This document shows positions 33,037 through 40,788 of a stretch of DNA of 40,788 bases, piece by piece. This stretch comes from a virus, in the IMG/VR virus record IMGVR_UViG_3300017987_000171, positions 1 through 40,788 of that record. One strand, given 5' to 3'. Made by a program: the position numbers and the translations under genes. Below the pieces are notes generated by a model. That model made no database searches and was not told the DNA's origin. It was given only the letters and a program-made list of their open reading frames with translations. The stretch's first letter is position 1; each line of letters starts with the position of its first letter.

Positions 33037-33215
33037 AGGTGAACTCCTTGATAAATCAGATTGACACTCGACGAGAGGTGTCCACCTACGGCGGTGGGGT
33101 CTCTGATAGCTTGTTACCTGCTCAGGACCTCACAACGAGGGGTATCTGAGACTCAGCAGATACCGGATGTCCGCGCTTGCGGGGCGGCATCACATATGGG
33201 TACGTACTCCCAACA
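33037..33215 (-). promoter_or_regulatory. Structured leader upstream of the capsid gene
   Basis: No gene. On the minus strand it forms successive hairpins: GGTATCTG/CAGATACC (33141-33164), CCTC/GAGG (33128-33140) and CCACC/GGTGG (33082-33097). None is followed by a T-run. They could stabilise or process capsid mRNA. No convincing promoter seen. Confidence 0.4.
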
Positions 33216-33536
33216 TTACCGAATGATTGTGACCGCCTCGAACTGATGGGGCAGATACACTCGGGTTTTGTTGGGCGATCCGCCGGGCTGTTGGATTCCG
33301 CACCGAACGATCCGTTCCAGGGCCGCATCGACGTGGCTTGCGGGCACCTTCAATCGGTGCACGGAAGCGCCGGTAATATCGACCCGAATCTGAACGTTCG
33401 CCTCGACGGGCTCTGCCGCAACGGGCTCTGCCTCGACGGGCTCTGCCTCGACGGGCTCTGCCTCGACGGGCTCTGCCTCGACGGGCTCTGCCTCGACGGG
33501 CTCAGGCACTTGGGGTGTCTCTTTCTTCTTTGCCAT
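33216..33536 (-). CDS. Small head-region protein with EPVEA repeats
   Basis: 106 residues. Lys-rich start (MAKKKETPQ), then seven EPVEA-type pentapeptides (one EPVAA), giving a stiff acidic stretch, then a folded end (VQIRVDITGASVHRLKV). No family recognised. It sits between scaffold and capsid genes, so it may be a head accessory protein. Confidence 0.6.
   Translation of the reverse strand: MAKKKETPQVPEPVEAEPVEAEPVEAEPVEAEPVEAEPVAAEPVEANVQIRVDITGASVHRLKVPASHVDAALERIVRCGIQQPGGSPNKTRVYLPHQFEAVTIIR
33401..33506. repeat. 15-bp tandem repeat, seven units
   Basis: Unit GACGGGCTCTGCCTC, in frame and encoding EPVEA on the minus strand. Nearly perfect copies, so the copy number is likely variable. 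Confidence 0.9.
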
Positions 33537-33702
33537 GTACGATCCTTTCTTCTACGGGAAGGTTCTTGTCTTGAACGAGCAGAACGCGCTGGCCGATTTC
33601 GCCGATACGATAGTCCATCGCGGCGCGAGCGCTGCCGTCCTCGTCGTCTTGTATCCAGAGTCGATGGCCCTGGTAGGTGAAATTAGTTGCGTCCAGTTTC
33701 AT
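33502..33702 (-). CDS. Small hypothetical protein
   Basis: 66 residues, beta-rich start (NFTYQGHRLWIQDDEDG) and charged end. No family recognised. Overlaps the EPVEA gene by 35 nt and the scaffold gene by 4 nt. Confidence 0.55.
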   Translation of the reverse strand: MKLDATNFTYQGHRLWIQDDEDGSARAAMDYRIGEIGQRVLLVQDKNLPVEERIVHGKEERDTPSA

Positions 33703-34556
33703 AGTTCAACCCTCGGGTCGGAGGCCAATTGGTCCCAAAGTTCCGGCCGTTTCGGGTACATCGCCTTGACGGTACGGAGCCGCTCGGCGTAGGCCCCGCC
33801 CCCGGCGGGCATCGTACTGGTGTCGGGCGTACCGGGCTCGGCCAGCAGCTTGCCGTGCAGCGAGGCGAACAGTCGGTACAGCAGGGGATTGTCGCTGCTG
33901 CGCAGAAGCTGTACGAGGCGGCCGCCCTTTTCGCCCCGCTCCTCTTCACTAAGCGATTCGTTGTCCGCGACGAACAGCGTATCGTCGTAATGCTTGGCGA
34001 ATTGAACGGCGTGGGCTTTGTGTTCCGGCGTGCTCTTACCCCAAATCCGCTCGTAGAGCTCCTCCATTTGGGCCGTGCGCTCGTTCTTCTCCCGCGTGGC
34101 TTCGTCGGCGGCCTTGGTCTCGGCGGCCAGGATCGTGCGCACGTCTTCGAGGCGCCGCGTAGCGAGGGTCTCGAACTCAACGTCGGTCAAGCCGAACTCG
34201 GCGGCCTCCTTTTTGAGGTCCTCTACGAACGTAGGCAGCCGGTTCGTCATCGTCTCTTGGAGATCGTCGGGGACTACCAGCTTATAGTCCTCCGAGTTCT
34301 CGTGCGCCCCCAACCGCAGCCGGGCGGCCTTGAGTTCCGGCAGGTACTTCTCCGGCGGCTGGGTCAGATCGAGCGGTGCAATCTGCTCGCTGATCTTCTT
34401 ACGCTGCTCGAAAAACGCCCGGCCGAACGCCTGGCGAGTATCATAGCGCGAGACGGTAGGCAAATGCTCGTCCGGGTCGAAGCCCCAGGATTCGTCCTCG
34501 TACCACTTGGTCGTCGGTTCGGCCTCTGGGAGGGTCGCGTCTGTGTCAGTCGGCAT
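33699..34556 (-). CDS. Scaffolding protein
   Basis: 285 residues, acidic and highly helical (LKKEAAEFGLTDVEFETLA, then KAADEATREKNERTAQMEEL), between portal and capsid genes. Size, composition and position fit an internal scaffolding protein that guides capsid assembly. Sequence is too variable across phages for a firm family call. Confidence 0.65.
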   Translation of the reverse strand: MPTDTDATLPEAEPTTKWYEDESWGFDPDEHLPTVSRYDTRQAFGRAFFEQRKKISEQIAPLDLTQPPEKYLPELKAARLRLGAHENSEDYKLVVPDDLQETMTNRLPTFVEDLKKEAAEFGLTDVEFETLATRRLEDVRTILAAETKAADEATREKNERTAQMEELYERIWGKSTPEHKAHAVQFAKHYDDTLFVADNESLSEEERGEKGGRLVQLLRSSDNPLLYRLFASLHGKLLAEPGTPDTSTMPAGGGAYAERLRTVKAMYPKRPELWDQLASDPRVEL

Positions 34557-34764
34557 TAGGTGTCTCCTTCTTCTGAATCAGGTCAATTTGATAGCCGGCG
34601 GCCTGCAAGAGCCGCTTGGCGAAGTTCTGCTCGACCACCTGGTCGTGGTCCGCGACGCGGGCGCCCATATCAAGGTGCCCCATCGCCGCGACGATATGGG
34701 CGGCATCACCGGAGATGTCCCGCCGCAAGATCTGTGCAACTGCTACGGAAGCGTCGGTCTTCAC
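34546..34764 (-). CDS. Small hypothetical protein
   Basis: 72 residues, helical (VAVAQILRRDISGDAAHIV). No family recognised. Overlaps portal by 4 nt and scaffold by 11 nt, so it is co-translated with the head genes. Confidence 0.6.
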   Translation of the reverse strand: MKTDASVAVAQILRRDISGDAAHIVAAMGHLDMGARVADHDQVVEQNFAKRLLQAAGYQIDLIQKKETPNAD

Positions 34765-36518
34765 GCTGTCTCCTTTGCTACTTGACTGAGGTTGCGCGCC
34801 GCTTCGCTCTGCGTCTTACCGAGATCGGCGTTCATTTGGGCGCGTTCCAATTCGCGGCGTTCTGCCCGCCGGTCGTTCACGTCTTCGTTGCTGGCAATGG
34901 CGGCCTGGAGGAAGCCGCTCTGATCGAGAATCCATTCCGCTGCGACGTCGCCGTTGATCCGGTCGATGACCTGCGTGGCCATCTCCGGCCCCATTTCGGA
35001 CAGTACACGCACCCCGCTCAGGCCCATCGCCACTCGGCGGCGCAGGAACAGGGACTCCTGAGCGTAGGACAGCGGGCCTTTGTACTGCACTCGCAGCGGC
35101 ATACCCGACTCGTGACGGCCCTGGACGGCGTTCTGTTCCTGACGGCGTTCCATGTACTCCGCGACTTTCGCCGGCGGCGGCTCGATCCGCCCGGCCCGCC
35201 ATTCGATGGCCCAGGTCCGCTCGTGAACCCGCTGTAGGAACAGCCTGTCCAGCAGGCCCAGGCGGCCCATCAGAGACGCGGCCTTCTCGCCGATGATCTC
35301 CAGTACCTGGTCCACTCGCATATTTTGCTGCGCCATGTAGGTCATGGCCTTGAAGACGGGCAGGTGCAGCATGTTCTCGATTTCCTCGCCTGTGCGCTGA
35401 ATGAGATCCACACCGAAATCGTAGCGTATCGCCCCCTTGTAGACCGGCTCCAGGCTATCGCCGGGATTGTCCTTCCAGGTCACGCCGTCGCCGCTCAGGT
35501 CCAGCGCATCGGCTAAGCTGCGCGAGCCGACCAGAGGCGGAGCCACGAGCCGCTGACTGGCCAGCATGGTATCCTTAGCGAAGCCTTGCAGGCGCATCAC
35601 CGTCGCGAGGTGCAGGGCGGCCCGGCCGTACGTCTCATTGTTCTTCCACCAGTAGGGCCACGAGATCAGCGGCATCTCGGGATAGGTTTCCAGCTTGCCG
35701 AGCACGCCTTGCAAGGCGTCACCGGGCAACTCGTTCTTTCGCGACCGCTCCTGTATCCAGATTTGCACGAAATCGTCCCCGCGTTCGGTCTTCGGCAGGG
35801 TTATGCCATGCAGGATCGGGTCGGTGGCGGAGTAGACGGCCTGAATGAAGCTGAAGCGACGGTCGTTATCGCTGCCCGTAGCGCAGCGCACCAGCTCGTC
35901 GGAGCAATCCAGACCCCAGCGCTCGTAGGCTTCGGCAGCGCTAAAGTCATGGCGACGGTGCATGGCCGTAATGCGGCCCCGCCGGTCGCGACGAAACCAG
36001 GTAGCCATCATCTCGCAGTATTCGTAGGACGGTCCGTCGTCCTCGAGCCCGAGGAACATCGCCCCTTCGCCCAGGCTAAAGGCGTCCATCGCCAGCGGCG
36101 GCATCACCTCGTAGAAGCCGCGATCCGCATAGGTGCGGTACATATGATCTTCCTGCCGCTGGGACCATTTCTGCGTCTCGTTGTCGGCGTCGAGTTCCGG
36201 TACGCCGGTGGAGAACTTGAACCAGCCGAATTGCAGAAAGACGTTGCCGCAGAAGGCGTCGGAGGCGTGCTCCAAGTCCGTTTGCGGCTTGTTCGTATAG
36301 ATCTCGGCGCCGCGCGACTTGCCCGGCGCGCCCGAGATATACTGCCGCAGATCCGGGCGGCAATACTTGATGACGTCGCGAACGCGCAGCTCGAAGTTGT
36401 TGCGCTCGGTCGAGCCCGTCCAGTTCTTGTGACGCTGCTCTACCCGCTGGGCCAGGGACTTCCCGGCGAGCTGCGCCTGCCCGGCCTTCTTATTCTCTAC
36501 TGTCGTGCGGTCTGCCAT
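34761..36518 (-). CDS. Portal (head-tail connecting protein)
   Basis: 585 residues, the usual size of the podovirus portal. Visible family features: an N-terminal RVEQRHKNWTGSTERN helix, CRPDLRQYI, a central ALDLSGDGVTWKDNPGD, and an ERTWAIEWRAGRIEPPPAKV clip/stem region with charged helices after it. Twelve copies form the ring at one capsid vertex through which DNA is packed and ejected. AGAGGA lies 5 nt before the ATG. Confidence 0.85.
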   Translation of the reverse strand: MADRTTVENKKAGQAQLAGKSLAQRVEQRHKNWTGSTERNNFELRVRDVIKYCRPDLRQYISGAPGKSRGAEIYTNKPQTDLEHASDAFCGNVFLQFGWFKFSTGVPELDADNETQKWSQRQEDHMYRTYADRGFYEVMPPLAMDAFSLGEGAMFLGLEDDGPSYEYCEMMATWFRRDRRGRITAMHRRHDFSAAEAYERWGLDCSDELVRCATGSDNDRRFSFIQAVYSATDPILHGITLPKTERGDDFVQIWIQERSRKNELPGDALQGVLGKLETYPEMPLISWPYWWKNNETYGRAALHLATVMRLQGFAKDTMLASQRLVAPPLVGSRSLADALDLSGDGVTWKDNPGDSLEPVYKGAIRYDFGVDLIQRTGEEIENMLHLPVFKAMTYMAQQNMRVDQVLEIIGEKAASLMGRLGLLDRLFLQRVHERTWAIEWRAGRIEPPPAKVAEYMERRQEQNAVQGRHESGMPLRVQYKGPLSYAQESLFLRRRVAMGLSGVRVLSEMGPEMATQVIDRINGDVAAEWILDQSGFLQAAIASNEDVNDRRAERRELERAQMNADLGKTQSEAARNLSQVAKETA

Positions 36519-36534
36519 CTGTATCCTCTATTGC

Positions 36535-36656
36535 GATCCAAAAAAGAAGGGGCCGCGTCCAAGCGTGCGGTACGCCCGACGCGGCCCCTTAACGGTCGCG
36601 ATGGTTAAGGCATCTCAGCGGGAGCGACCCGCCTGTGCCGTCATCTTTTTTGGATC
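36535..36656. other. 122-bp inverted-repeat element
   Basis: Bounded by perfect 13-bp arms GATCCAAAAAAGA (36535-36547) and TCTTTTTTGGATC (36644-36656). Inside lie three hairpins: GGGGCCGCGTC/GACGCGGCCCC, TTAAC/GTTAA (36589-36608) and GCGGG/CCCGC (36618-36632). The whole can fold as a branched structure. It separates terminase and zinc-ribbon genes from the portal. Confidence 0.75.
36540..36590 (-). terminator. Strong rho-independent terminator
   Basis: A 13-bp GC-rich stem (36547-36559 with 36578-36590, plus an inner GCGT/ACGC) followed on the minus strand by CTTTTTT. It should stop leftward transcripts from the terminase side before the portal gene, unless antitermination occurs. The portal then needs another promoter, which I could not find. 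Confidence 0.8.
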
Positions 36657-36702
36657 GGTTATGCCGTCAGTTACTTCTCCTTGGACGGCTTTTGCGAACT
36701 CA

Positions 36703-37083
36703 TCAGCTCGGCTCCTTCTCAAACGGCGCCACGATCTTCACGCCCTTGGCGATCTGCTCGGTCGTAGGGGTAAAATCAATGCGCCAGCGCTGCTTGCAGT
36801 GCCCGCACGACCAGACGAGCGTCCCCTTGCCCAACGGCAGGACAATCAGGTCCTTCTGGCCGCAGGGGCATTCCAACTCTACCGGGCGGCGGCGCGAGCC
36901 GAACTGCACGCCCGCCGGGTTGCGGTCGTCACGTCCGAACTCCACTTCCTGACCGGCCCCGCACGCCGAGCAGGCCCATACCATTTTCCCCTCGCCGCGC
37001 GGTAGTACTACCGCGTGCCGGGCGCATTTACACGCCAGCAACAACGGCATCCTCTTAACGGCTTGTGCTATCGGTGCAATCAT
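36703..37083 (-). CDS. Double zinc-ribbon protein
   Basis: 126 residues from ATG 37083 (GGAG 6 nt upstream). Two zinc ribbons: CKCARHA with CSACG, and CPCGQKD with CGHCKQRW. Likely nucleic-acid or protein binding. It directly follows the terminase gene. Function not assignable. Confidence 0.65.
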   Translation of the reverse strand: MIAPIAQAVKRMPLLLACKCARHAVVLPRGEGKMVWACSACGAGQEVEFGRDDRNPAGVQFGSRRRPVELECPCGQKDLIVLPLGKGTLVWSCGHCKQRWRIDFTPTTEQIAKGVKIVAPFEKEPS

Positions 37084-37093
37084 GTCTGTCTCC

Positions 37094-39778
37094 TTATGCG
37101 ACCCATTCCATCGGGTCATATTTACCGCGCTTGCCGCGCTGGATAGTACGGTACTGGGCGATGACCCGCTTGGACCCGAGGTATTGCCCGTTGATCGTAT
37201 TGTACTCGTAGGCGACGGCCAAGTGCCGCAGCGCGTCGGCCGTGTGCCGGTGCCAGGTAGCCGCCGGCTGATTGTGGAAGGCCGCCTCGTCCTGCGTACT
37301 GAGCCCGGCGTTCTTGGCCTTGTGGTAGCCGGTAATGGCCTTGACAAAGGTAGCTGCGCCGGCGGCGTCGATATCCAAAAGCGGGAAGAGATTGCGAACG
37401 CTCTGAATGCCCTCGTTGAAACCTACGTTCTCGCACGGCTGGAAATTGAAGCCGAGACTGCGCAGCAGCGTCTGCGTCGTCTGGCCGGACTGGCCGAACT
37501 TCTTGGCGTTACTGCCGGTCAGGTCGGGCCCGGCGTAATGCTGCTTGCCCCAGGTGTAAGGAACGCTGTGCATGGCGCGGGCGAACGCCTCGGCCCCGGC
37601 CCCATCTACCGTGTGGGTATCGCCGAGCACCTTCACGATGCCGTTATTGTCCCAGTAATCGCCGATGACCCGAACGCGGTCGCGAATGAACTGCACCCAA
37701 ATCGCCGCCGTGTAAACGTCCCCGAGATCGGCGAAGCAGTAGACCGGGAAGGTGGGATCATGGGGGAAGCGGCCGATGCGGTTCTGGCTCTTGGCCTGGG
37801 ACAGCTCGTACCCGTAGTACGTGCCCTCCTTGTGCGAAGGGAAGGCCCCGCGCAGCCGAATCAGCCAGCCGTTACTGCCGGGAGGATGCTTCTTCTCAAT
37901 CAGTGTGACGTACGAGCGCCCCGCCAAACCGGGAATCCGTTCTGTGCCTTCCTTGTAGTTGGGGGTATCAAAAACGGAGACGGGTACCACATGCCAGCCT
38001 TCGTCGCCCATGTAGGATACGGAAGGCCCGCGCATGTCCCCGTTGGGCGCGGCGAGATGTTCCAGGGAACCGTTCAAGCGGCAGGCCGCCGCGAACTCCG
38101 CTTCCGGGTCCGTGGGATTGCCGATAGCCAGGACCTTGACTTGTTCGTTGATGACCAGTGCGTCCATGACCGTCCGCCAAATCGGGGGGGCAATGCCGCA
38201 CGCCTCATCAAGGACGATGAGCATCCAGCGGTTGTGCCAGCCAGCGATCTTGGTTGCGTGTTCGCTCACGGTGTCCGGAGACGTCGAAAAGCCCATGGCG
38301 AAGTTCAAGAACCACCATTGCCGCTCCGCCGGGTCCATCTGCTGCAATACCTCGTCCGAGGGCCGCAGGTCCCACTGCAACGCCGTCATCTTCCCGCCCA
38401 GCACACCGTTGGCTGCCGCATACGCCCCGTGTATCTGACGCCAGAGCTGATTGCGAACCTGATTGTCCGACGGGGCCGTCGTAATCACCGTGGACGGCTG
38501 ATAGCAAGTCTTGAACCAGGGAACGATACGCCCGGCGCCGTGGGTGTTATGGGTCGGCACCAAATGAGGACCAGCCAAATACAGACCGCTTGGGTTGTCG
38601 GTCTCAATACAGCAGACATCCTTTTCGCCGACAGGTTGACAATCCAAGATCATGCGAGCCGTCTGTCGCCGGCGTGCGTGAACGCTGAGGCTGTTCTGTA
38701 ATTGCTTTCGCGCCAAACAAAACGGCTGGTCACGAGGCGTGAAGTTCAGCTTGTATACGAGTTTCGGCTGACCTTTGTATGTTATGGTCTCCGTCTTACA
38801 AAAGACCTTGTTTCCGAAGGAGGCAACGAACGGAACAACCGTCTCGTACATGCGCCGGTCCGTCGTGCCAACAGCAGCGGATTTGCCATGGGCCAGACGC
38901 CAGCCGTCGGCGTCCATGTACCCGCGCAATAACGCCAGTCGATCTTCGTACCGCAAGCGCAACCAGCGAACCAGGATGCGCTTGTCCTTGAAAATACCAT
39001 ACCTACGCAAGAGACCACGCAAACCGTGGATGGTGTAATTCTTGCAATTCTCCTGGTCGGCAGAGGGCTGACGGCTACACGAAAAACCATCGGCCGCAAT
39101 CCGAGATAACACCTCCGGTGCATCGCCATCGCCAATCGTCACCACCGCAGTGCCCCGACAGCCGTCGCCCAACCAAAAACCAATCGTATAAGCGCCCGAC
39201 AGATGGGACCGACCACGCACGGCAGAAGCAACGGGAATGGACCAATTGGTCTGGCCGTTGTGGCGTAACGCCGAAGCAATCCCCAGCGTGTTCACAAGGC
39301 GCGACGAAGACCAGGACGCTCGATACTCCTGACGGCACTGGCGACGCATGTGCGTACGAGACACATAATCGTGCGCCGCCCACAAGTGTTCGTCGCAGGC
39401 AAGTAAAGAAGCCCCGTCGTCAAAGGTCAATTCATACGACAGGCGACGCCGGACCGGAGAACGACCCGTGACATGAATACGCTGGCCGTATTCGCCGTAG
39501 ACAATATCACCGGCGGCAAGGTTCGACATCGAGACAAAACCAGACGGCGTGAGAATCGGAGTGCTAACTTCTAACGCCTTACTGACCGAGTGGCCGGCGG
39601 GGACGGCGGTCAACTGATAGTCGCGCACGCTCTCGGCCACTTCCTGCATCTTCGGCCAGTAGTACTCGGCGGGATGGTTGAGAATGTGGATAGTGAAACC
39701 GCGCGGATCGGCCCCGTATCGGAATAACCGCTCGGCTACTACTCGTTCTGTATCGGTCAATGCGACCATTTGCTCCAC
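37094..39778 (-). CDS. terL: Terminase large subunit interrupted by an intein
   Basis: 894 residues as translated, about 550 after splicing. The motor ATPase drives DNA packaging and a RNase H-like nuclease cuts the concatemer. Residues 1-67 end at the Walker A lysine (GHSVSK), 68-411 are an intein, and T412 restores GHSVSKT. Walker B LIVLDEA is at about 520-526, a coupling motif IGNPTD at 551-556, nuclease acidic residues in FADLGD (about 684-687), and a further Asp in HTADALRH near the end. Start is a GTG at 39778 or an ATG 9 nt in; a stop lies just upstream. Confidence 0.9.
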   Translation of the reverse strand: MEQMVALTDTERVVAERLFRYGADPRGFTIHILNHPAEYYWPKMQEVAESVRDYQLTAVPAGHSVSKALEVSTPILTPSGFVSMSNLAAGDIVYGEYGQRIHVTGRSPVRRRLSYELTFDDGASLLACDEHLWAAHDYVSRTHMRRQCRQEYRASWSSSRLVNTLGIASALRHNGQTNWSIPVASAVRGRSHLSGAYTIGFWLGDGCRGTAVVTIGDGDAPEVLSRIAADGFSCSRQPSADQENCKNYTIHGLRGLLRRYGIFKDKRILVRWLRLRYEDRLALLRGYMDADGWRLAHGKSAAVGTTDRRMYETVVPFVASFGNKVFCKTETITYKGQPKLVYKLNFTPRDQPFCLARKQLQNSLSVHARRRQTARMILDCQPVGEKDVCCIETDNPSGLYLAGPHLVPTHNTHGAGRIVPWFKTCYQPSTVITTAPSDNQVRNQLWRQIHGAYAAANGVLGGKMTALQWDLRPSDEVLQQMDPAERQWWFLNFAMGFSTSPDTVSEHATKIAGWHNRWMLIVLDEACGIAPPIWRTVMDALVINEQVKVLAIGNPTDPEAEFAAACRLNGSLEHLAAPNGDMRGPSVSYMGDEGWHVVPVSVFDTPNYKEGTERIPGLAGRSYVTLIEKKHPPGSNGWLIRLRGAFPSHKEGTYYGYELSQAKSQNRIGRFPHDPTFPVYCFADLGDVYTAAIWVQFIRDRVRVIGDYWDNNGIVKVLGDTHTVDGAGAEAFARAMHSVPYTWGKQHYAGPDLTGSNAKKFGQSGQTTQTLLRSLGFNFQPCENVGFNEGIQSVRNLFPLLDIDAAGAATFVKAITGYHKAKNAGLSTQDEAAFHNQPAATWHRHTADALRHLAVAYEYNTINGQYLGSKRVIAQYRTIQRGKRGKYDPMEWVA
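38546..39577 (-). mobile_element. Class 3-type intein with LAGLIDADG homing endonuclease
   Basis: 344 residues in the terminase, from ALEVSTPILTPSG to GPHLVPTHN followed by Thr+1. Residue 1 is Ala, so the usual N-terminal Cys/Ser nucleophile is absent. The class 3 WCT triplet is visible: Trp66 (EHLW, block B), Cys323 (VCCIET, block F) and Thr342 (PTHN, block G). Two LAGLIDADG-type motifs, IGFWLGDG and LLRGYMDADG, keep their acidic residues, so the homing nuclease may be active. It inserts exactly between the Walker A Lys and Thr. Confidence 0.88.
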
Positions 39779-39834
39779 AGGCCCCTATGGCTTCGAAGGC
39801 TGTCTCACGGCCCCAAAGCGGGCTTCGTACTCTC

Positions 39835-40107
39835 CTACGTCGGGTTCATTCCTCGTTTCCTTTGCGGAACAACCGTAAGCTGTAGCATTCCCTCGACGAC
39901 TTCGTTGGTGATCTTGACCTCCCAATCGCGCGGGTCTTCGCCGGCCGCTTTACAATCTTCGCCGATTCGCGCCCGAGCCAAGGTACACAAGGTACGCAGG
40001 TATGTCTGCGCCGCCTGCCGTATGCTGTGGTCCGTGTGCTGAACCTGAGCCATCGGCAGGCGAAATATCATCTTGAGCGATTCTTCAATTGTCGTTCGAT
40101 CTGTCAT
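39835..40107 (-). CDS. Small protein upstream of terminase
   Basis: 90 residues, helical with a hydrophobic/charged pattern (HSIRQAAQTYLRTLCTLARA) and a beta end (WEVKITNEVVEGMLQLTVV). It lies directly upstream of the large terminase, where a small terminase often sits, but no family match is evident and it is short for one. Confidence 0.55.
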   Translation of the reverse strand: MTDRTTIEESLKMIFRLPMAQVQHTDHSIRQAAQTYLRTLCTLARARIGEDCKAAGEDPRDWEVKITNEVVEGMLQLTVVPQRKRGMNPT

Positions 40108-40622
40108 TCCTCGTCCCCTGCCTCACTGGACCAATCGGACAGAAAGCGCGACTCGCACGTACCGCAAATGGTACAGGTGCGATAGAAGGTGCCCGGATGA
40201 TAGTCTGCGTACTTCAACGTCAAGCCCAAATCAGGGTCGTACCCTTCGCCGGGTCGCCCTTCACGCCACTGATGGCCCAATACCTCACACAGACGCCCGG
40301 TCTCAGCCAGCGCGCGAATGGAGGCGTCCGTTAGGTTGTGCTCATTCTCCTCGTCGTTCCACTCGAACTCATAGTCGATGCCATCAGCCGATATGACCCC
40401 GGATTCAGACCAACCACTACTATCGGCGTCTGCCACAAGGCCGCTGTAGGCGACCGGGCCCGGCGTTATCGTCGCCCGATCCGGCTGCCAGTCAGTGTCC
40501 GCCTCTGTCGTGAATATGAAGTCGGTGGCCAACACCGCCACCGCCAACACCGCCACGGCTACCAAAGCCACAATCAATCCAAAGAATGATTTCATTTCAT
40601 CCTTCACACTACTCCATTCCAT
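40104..40622 (-). CDS. Membrane-anchored protein with zinc-ribbon end
   Basis: 172 residues. After a short N-terminal segment comes one hydrophobic helix (LIVALVAVAVLAVAVLA). The rest is acidic, with a C-terminal CTICGTC plus CEVLGHQ that could bind zinc. GGAG lies 7 nt before the ATG. No family recognised. It shares ATGA with the next gene. Confidence 0.6.
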   Translation of the reverse strand: MEWSSVKDEMKSFFGLIVALVAVAVLAVAVLATDFIFTTEADTDWQPDRATITPGPVAYSGLVADADSSGWSESGVISADGIDYEFEWNDEENEHNLTDASIRALAETGRLCEVLGHQWREGRPGEGYDPDLGLTLKYADYHPGTFYRTCTICGTCESRFLSDWSSEAGDEE

Positions 40623-40788
40623 TATCTGTCTCCAGCTTACCTAAACTACCAAAATGCGCAAAATCTGTATTTTTTTCAGAATGTAACCGAAAATGTACGC
40701 AGGATAATGAGAAGCAGAGCGAGCGAGAAGCCCTATGTGCTTCTCCCGTTCTATACCCCGCCCCGTCGTTTACAAAGTACACCCCCCC
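40623..40788. other. Right edge region
   Basis: Upstream of the first leftward gene. It contains an A/T-rich stretch and a 7-bp hairpin GAGAAGC/GCTTCTC near 40727-40747. A promoter is expected here, but no good -35/-10 pair stands out. It ends in a C-run. Confidence 0.4.

Noticed and set aside
1-40788. Diversity-generating retroelement, suspected because of the BPP-1-like capsid
   Set aside because: No reverse transcriptase frame and no template/variable repeat pair with adenine-specific differences was seen.
1-40788. Direct terminal repeats or circular overlap
   Set aside because: The first and last 100 bases do not match each other.
40623-40788. Promoter TTGTAA...TATAGA at the right edge
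   Set aside because: Spacing is only 14 bp, too short for a sigma70 promoter.

Overview
The window looks like most or all of a tailed, short-tailed (podovirus-type) phage or prophage genome with a tyrosine integrase. Almost every gene lies on the minus strand and is read from the right end towards the left. Genes are tightly packed, often with ATGA, TGATG or TAATG stop/start overlaps, and most have an AGGAG-type ribosome binding site. The host was not identified. A lipoprotein, Sec and Tat signal peptides and a possible outer-membrane protein (signal peptide, C-terminal Phe-Phe) suggest a diderm bacterium; this is inference.

Layout, right to left. (1) 40.6-33.2 kb: packaging and head genes. 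These are two small genes, a large terminase split by an intein, a double zinc-ribbon protein, a strong terminator inside a 122-bp inverted-repeat element, the portal, a scaffold and small head genes. (2) 33.2-31.5 kb: a structured leader, then the major capsid protein and a cement-type protein like the capsid/cement pair of Bordetella phage BPP-1. (3) 31.5-13.2 kb: tail and internal core. These are a repeat-rich fibre, a lipoprotein, a gp11-like and a gp12-like tail tube protein, three internal virion proteins (gp14/15/16-like) and a beta-helix tail fibre. Unusually, several tail proteins start with apparent Sec signal peptides. (4) 13.3-11.1 kb: a 39-residue Gly/Arg-rich gene, a membrane-anchored protein, a LamG lectin-like protein and a holin-like small membrane protein.

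(5) 11.1-10.1 kb: a likely genetic switch. The only convincing plus-strand gene (a possible ribbon-helix-helix regulator) appears to be leaderless, has an operator-like inverted repeat at its promoter, and overlaps a minus-strand gene tail to tail. Each has its own sigma70-like promoter. (6) 10.1-5.3 kb: accessory region. It holds a small zinc protein, a protein with 14 TVQ repeats, an initiator-like tRNA-Met (CAU), the integrase flanked by 14-bp inverted repeats, a Tat-signal protein between 18-bp direct repeats, a 1-kb gene-poor stretch with paired repeats, and an odd 132-nt tRNA-like element. (7) 5.3-0.1 kb: small proteins and a recombination set (PD-(D/E)XK nuclease, coiled-coil partner, SSB-tail protein, NinB-like protein), ending in an exported, possibly outer-membrane protein.

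I recognise no DNA or RNA polymerase, primase, helicase or endolysin, so the genome either depends on the host, is incomplete here, or uses unfamiliar proteins. All assignments come from reading the sequence and from memory of families; no search was run.
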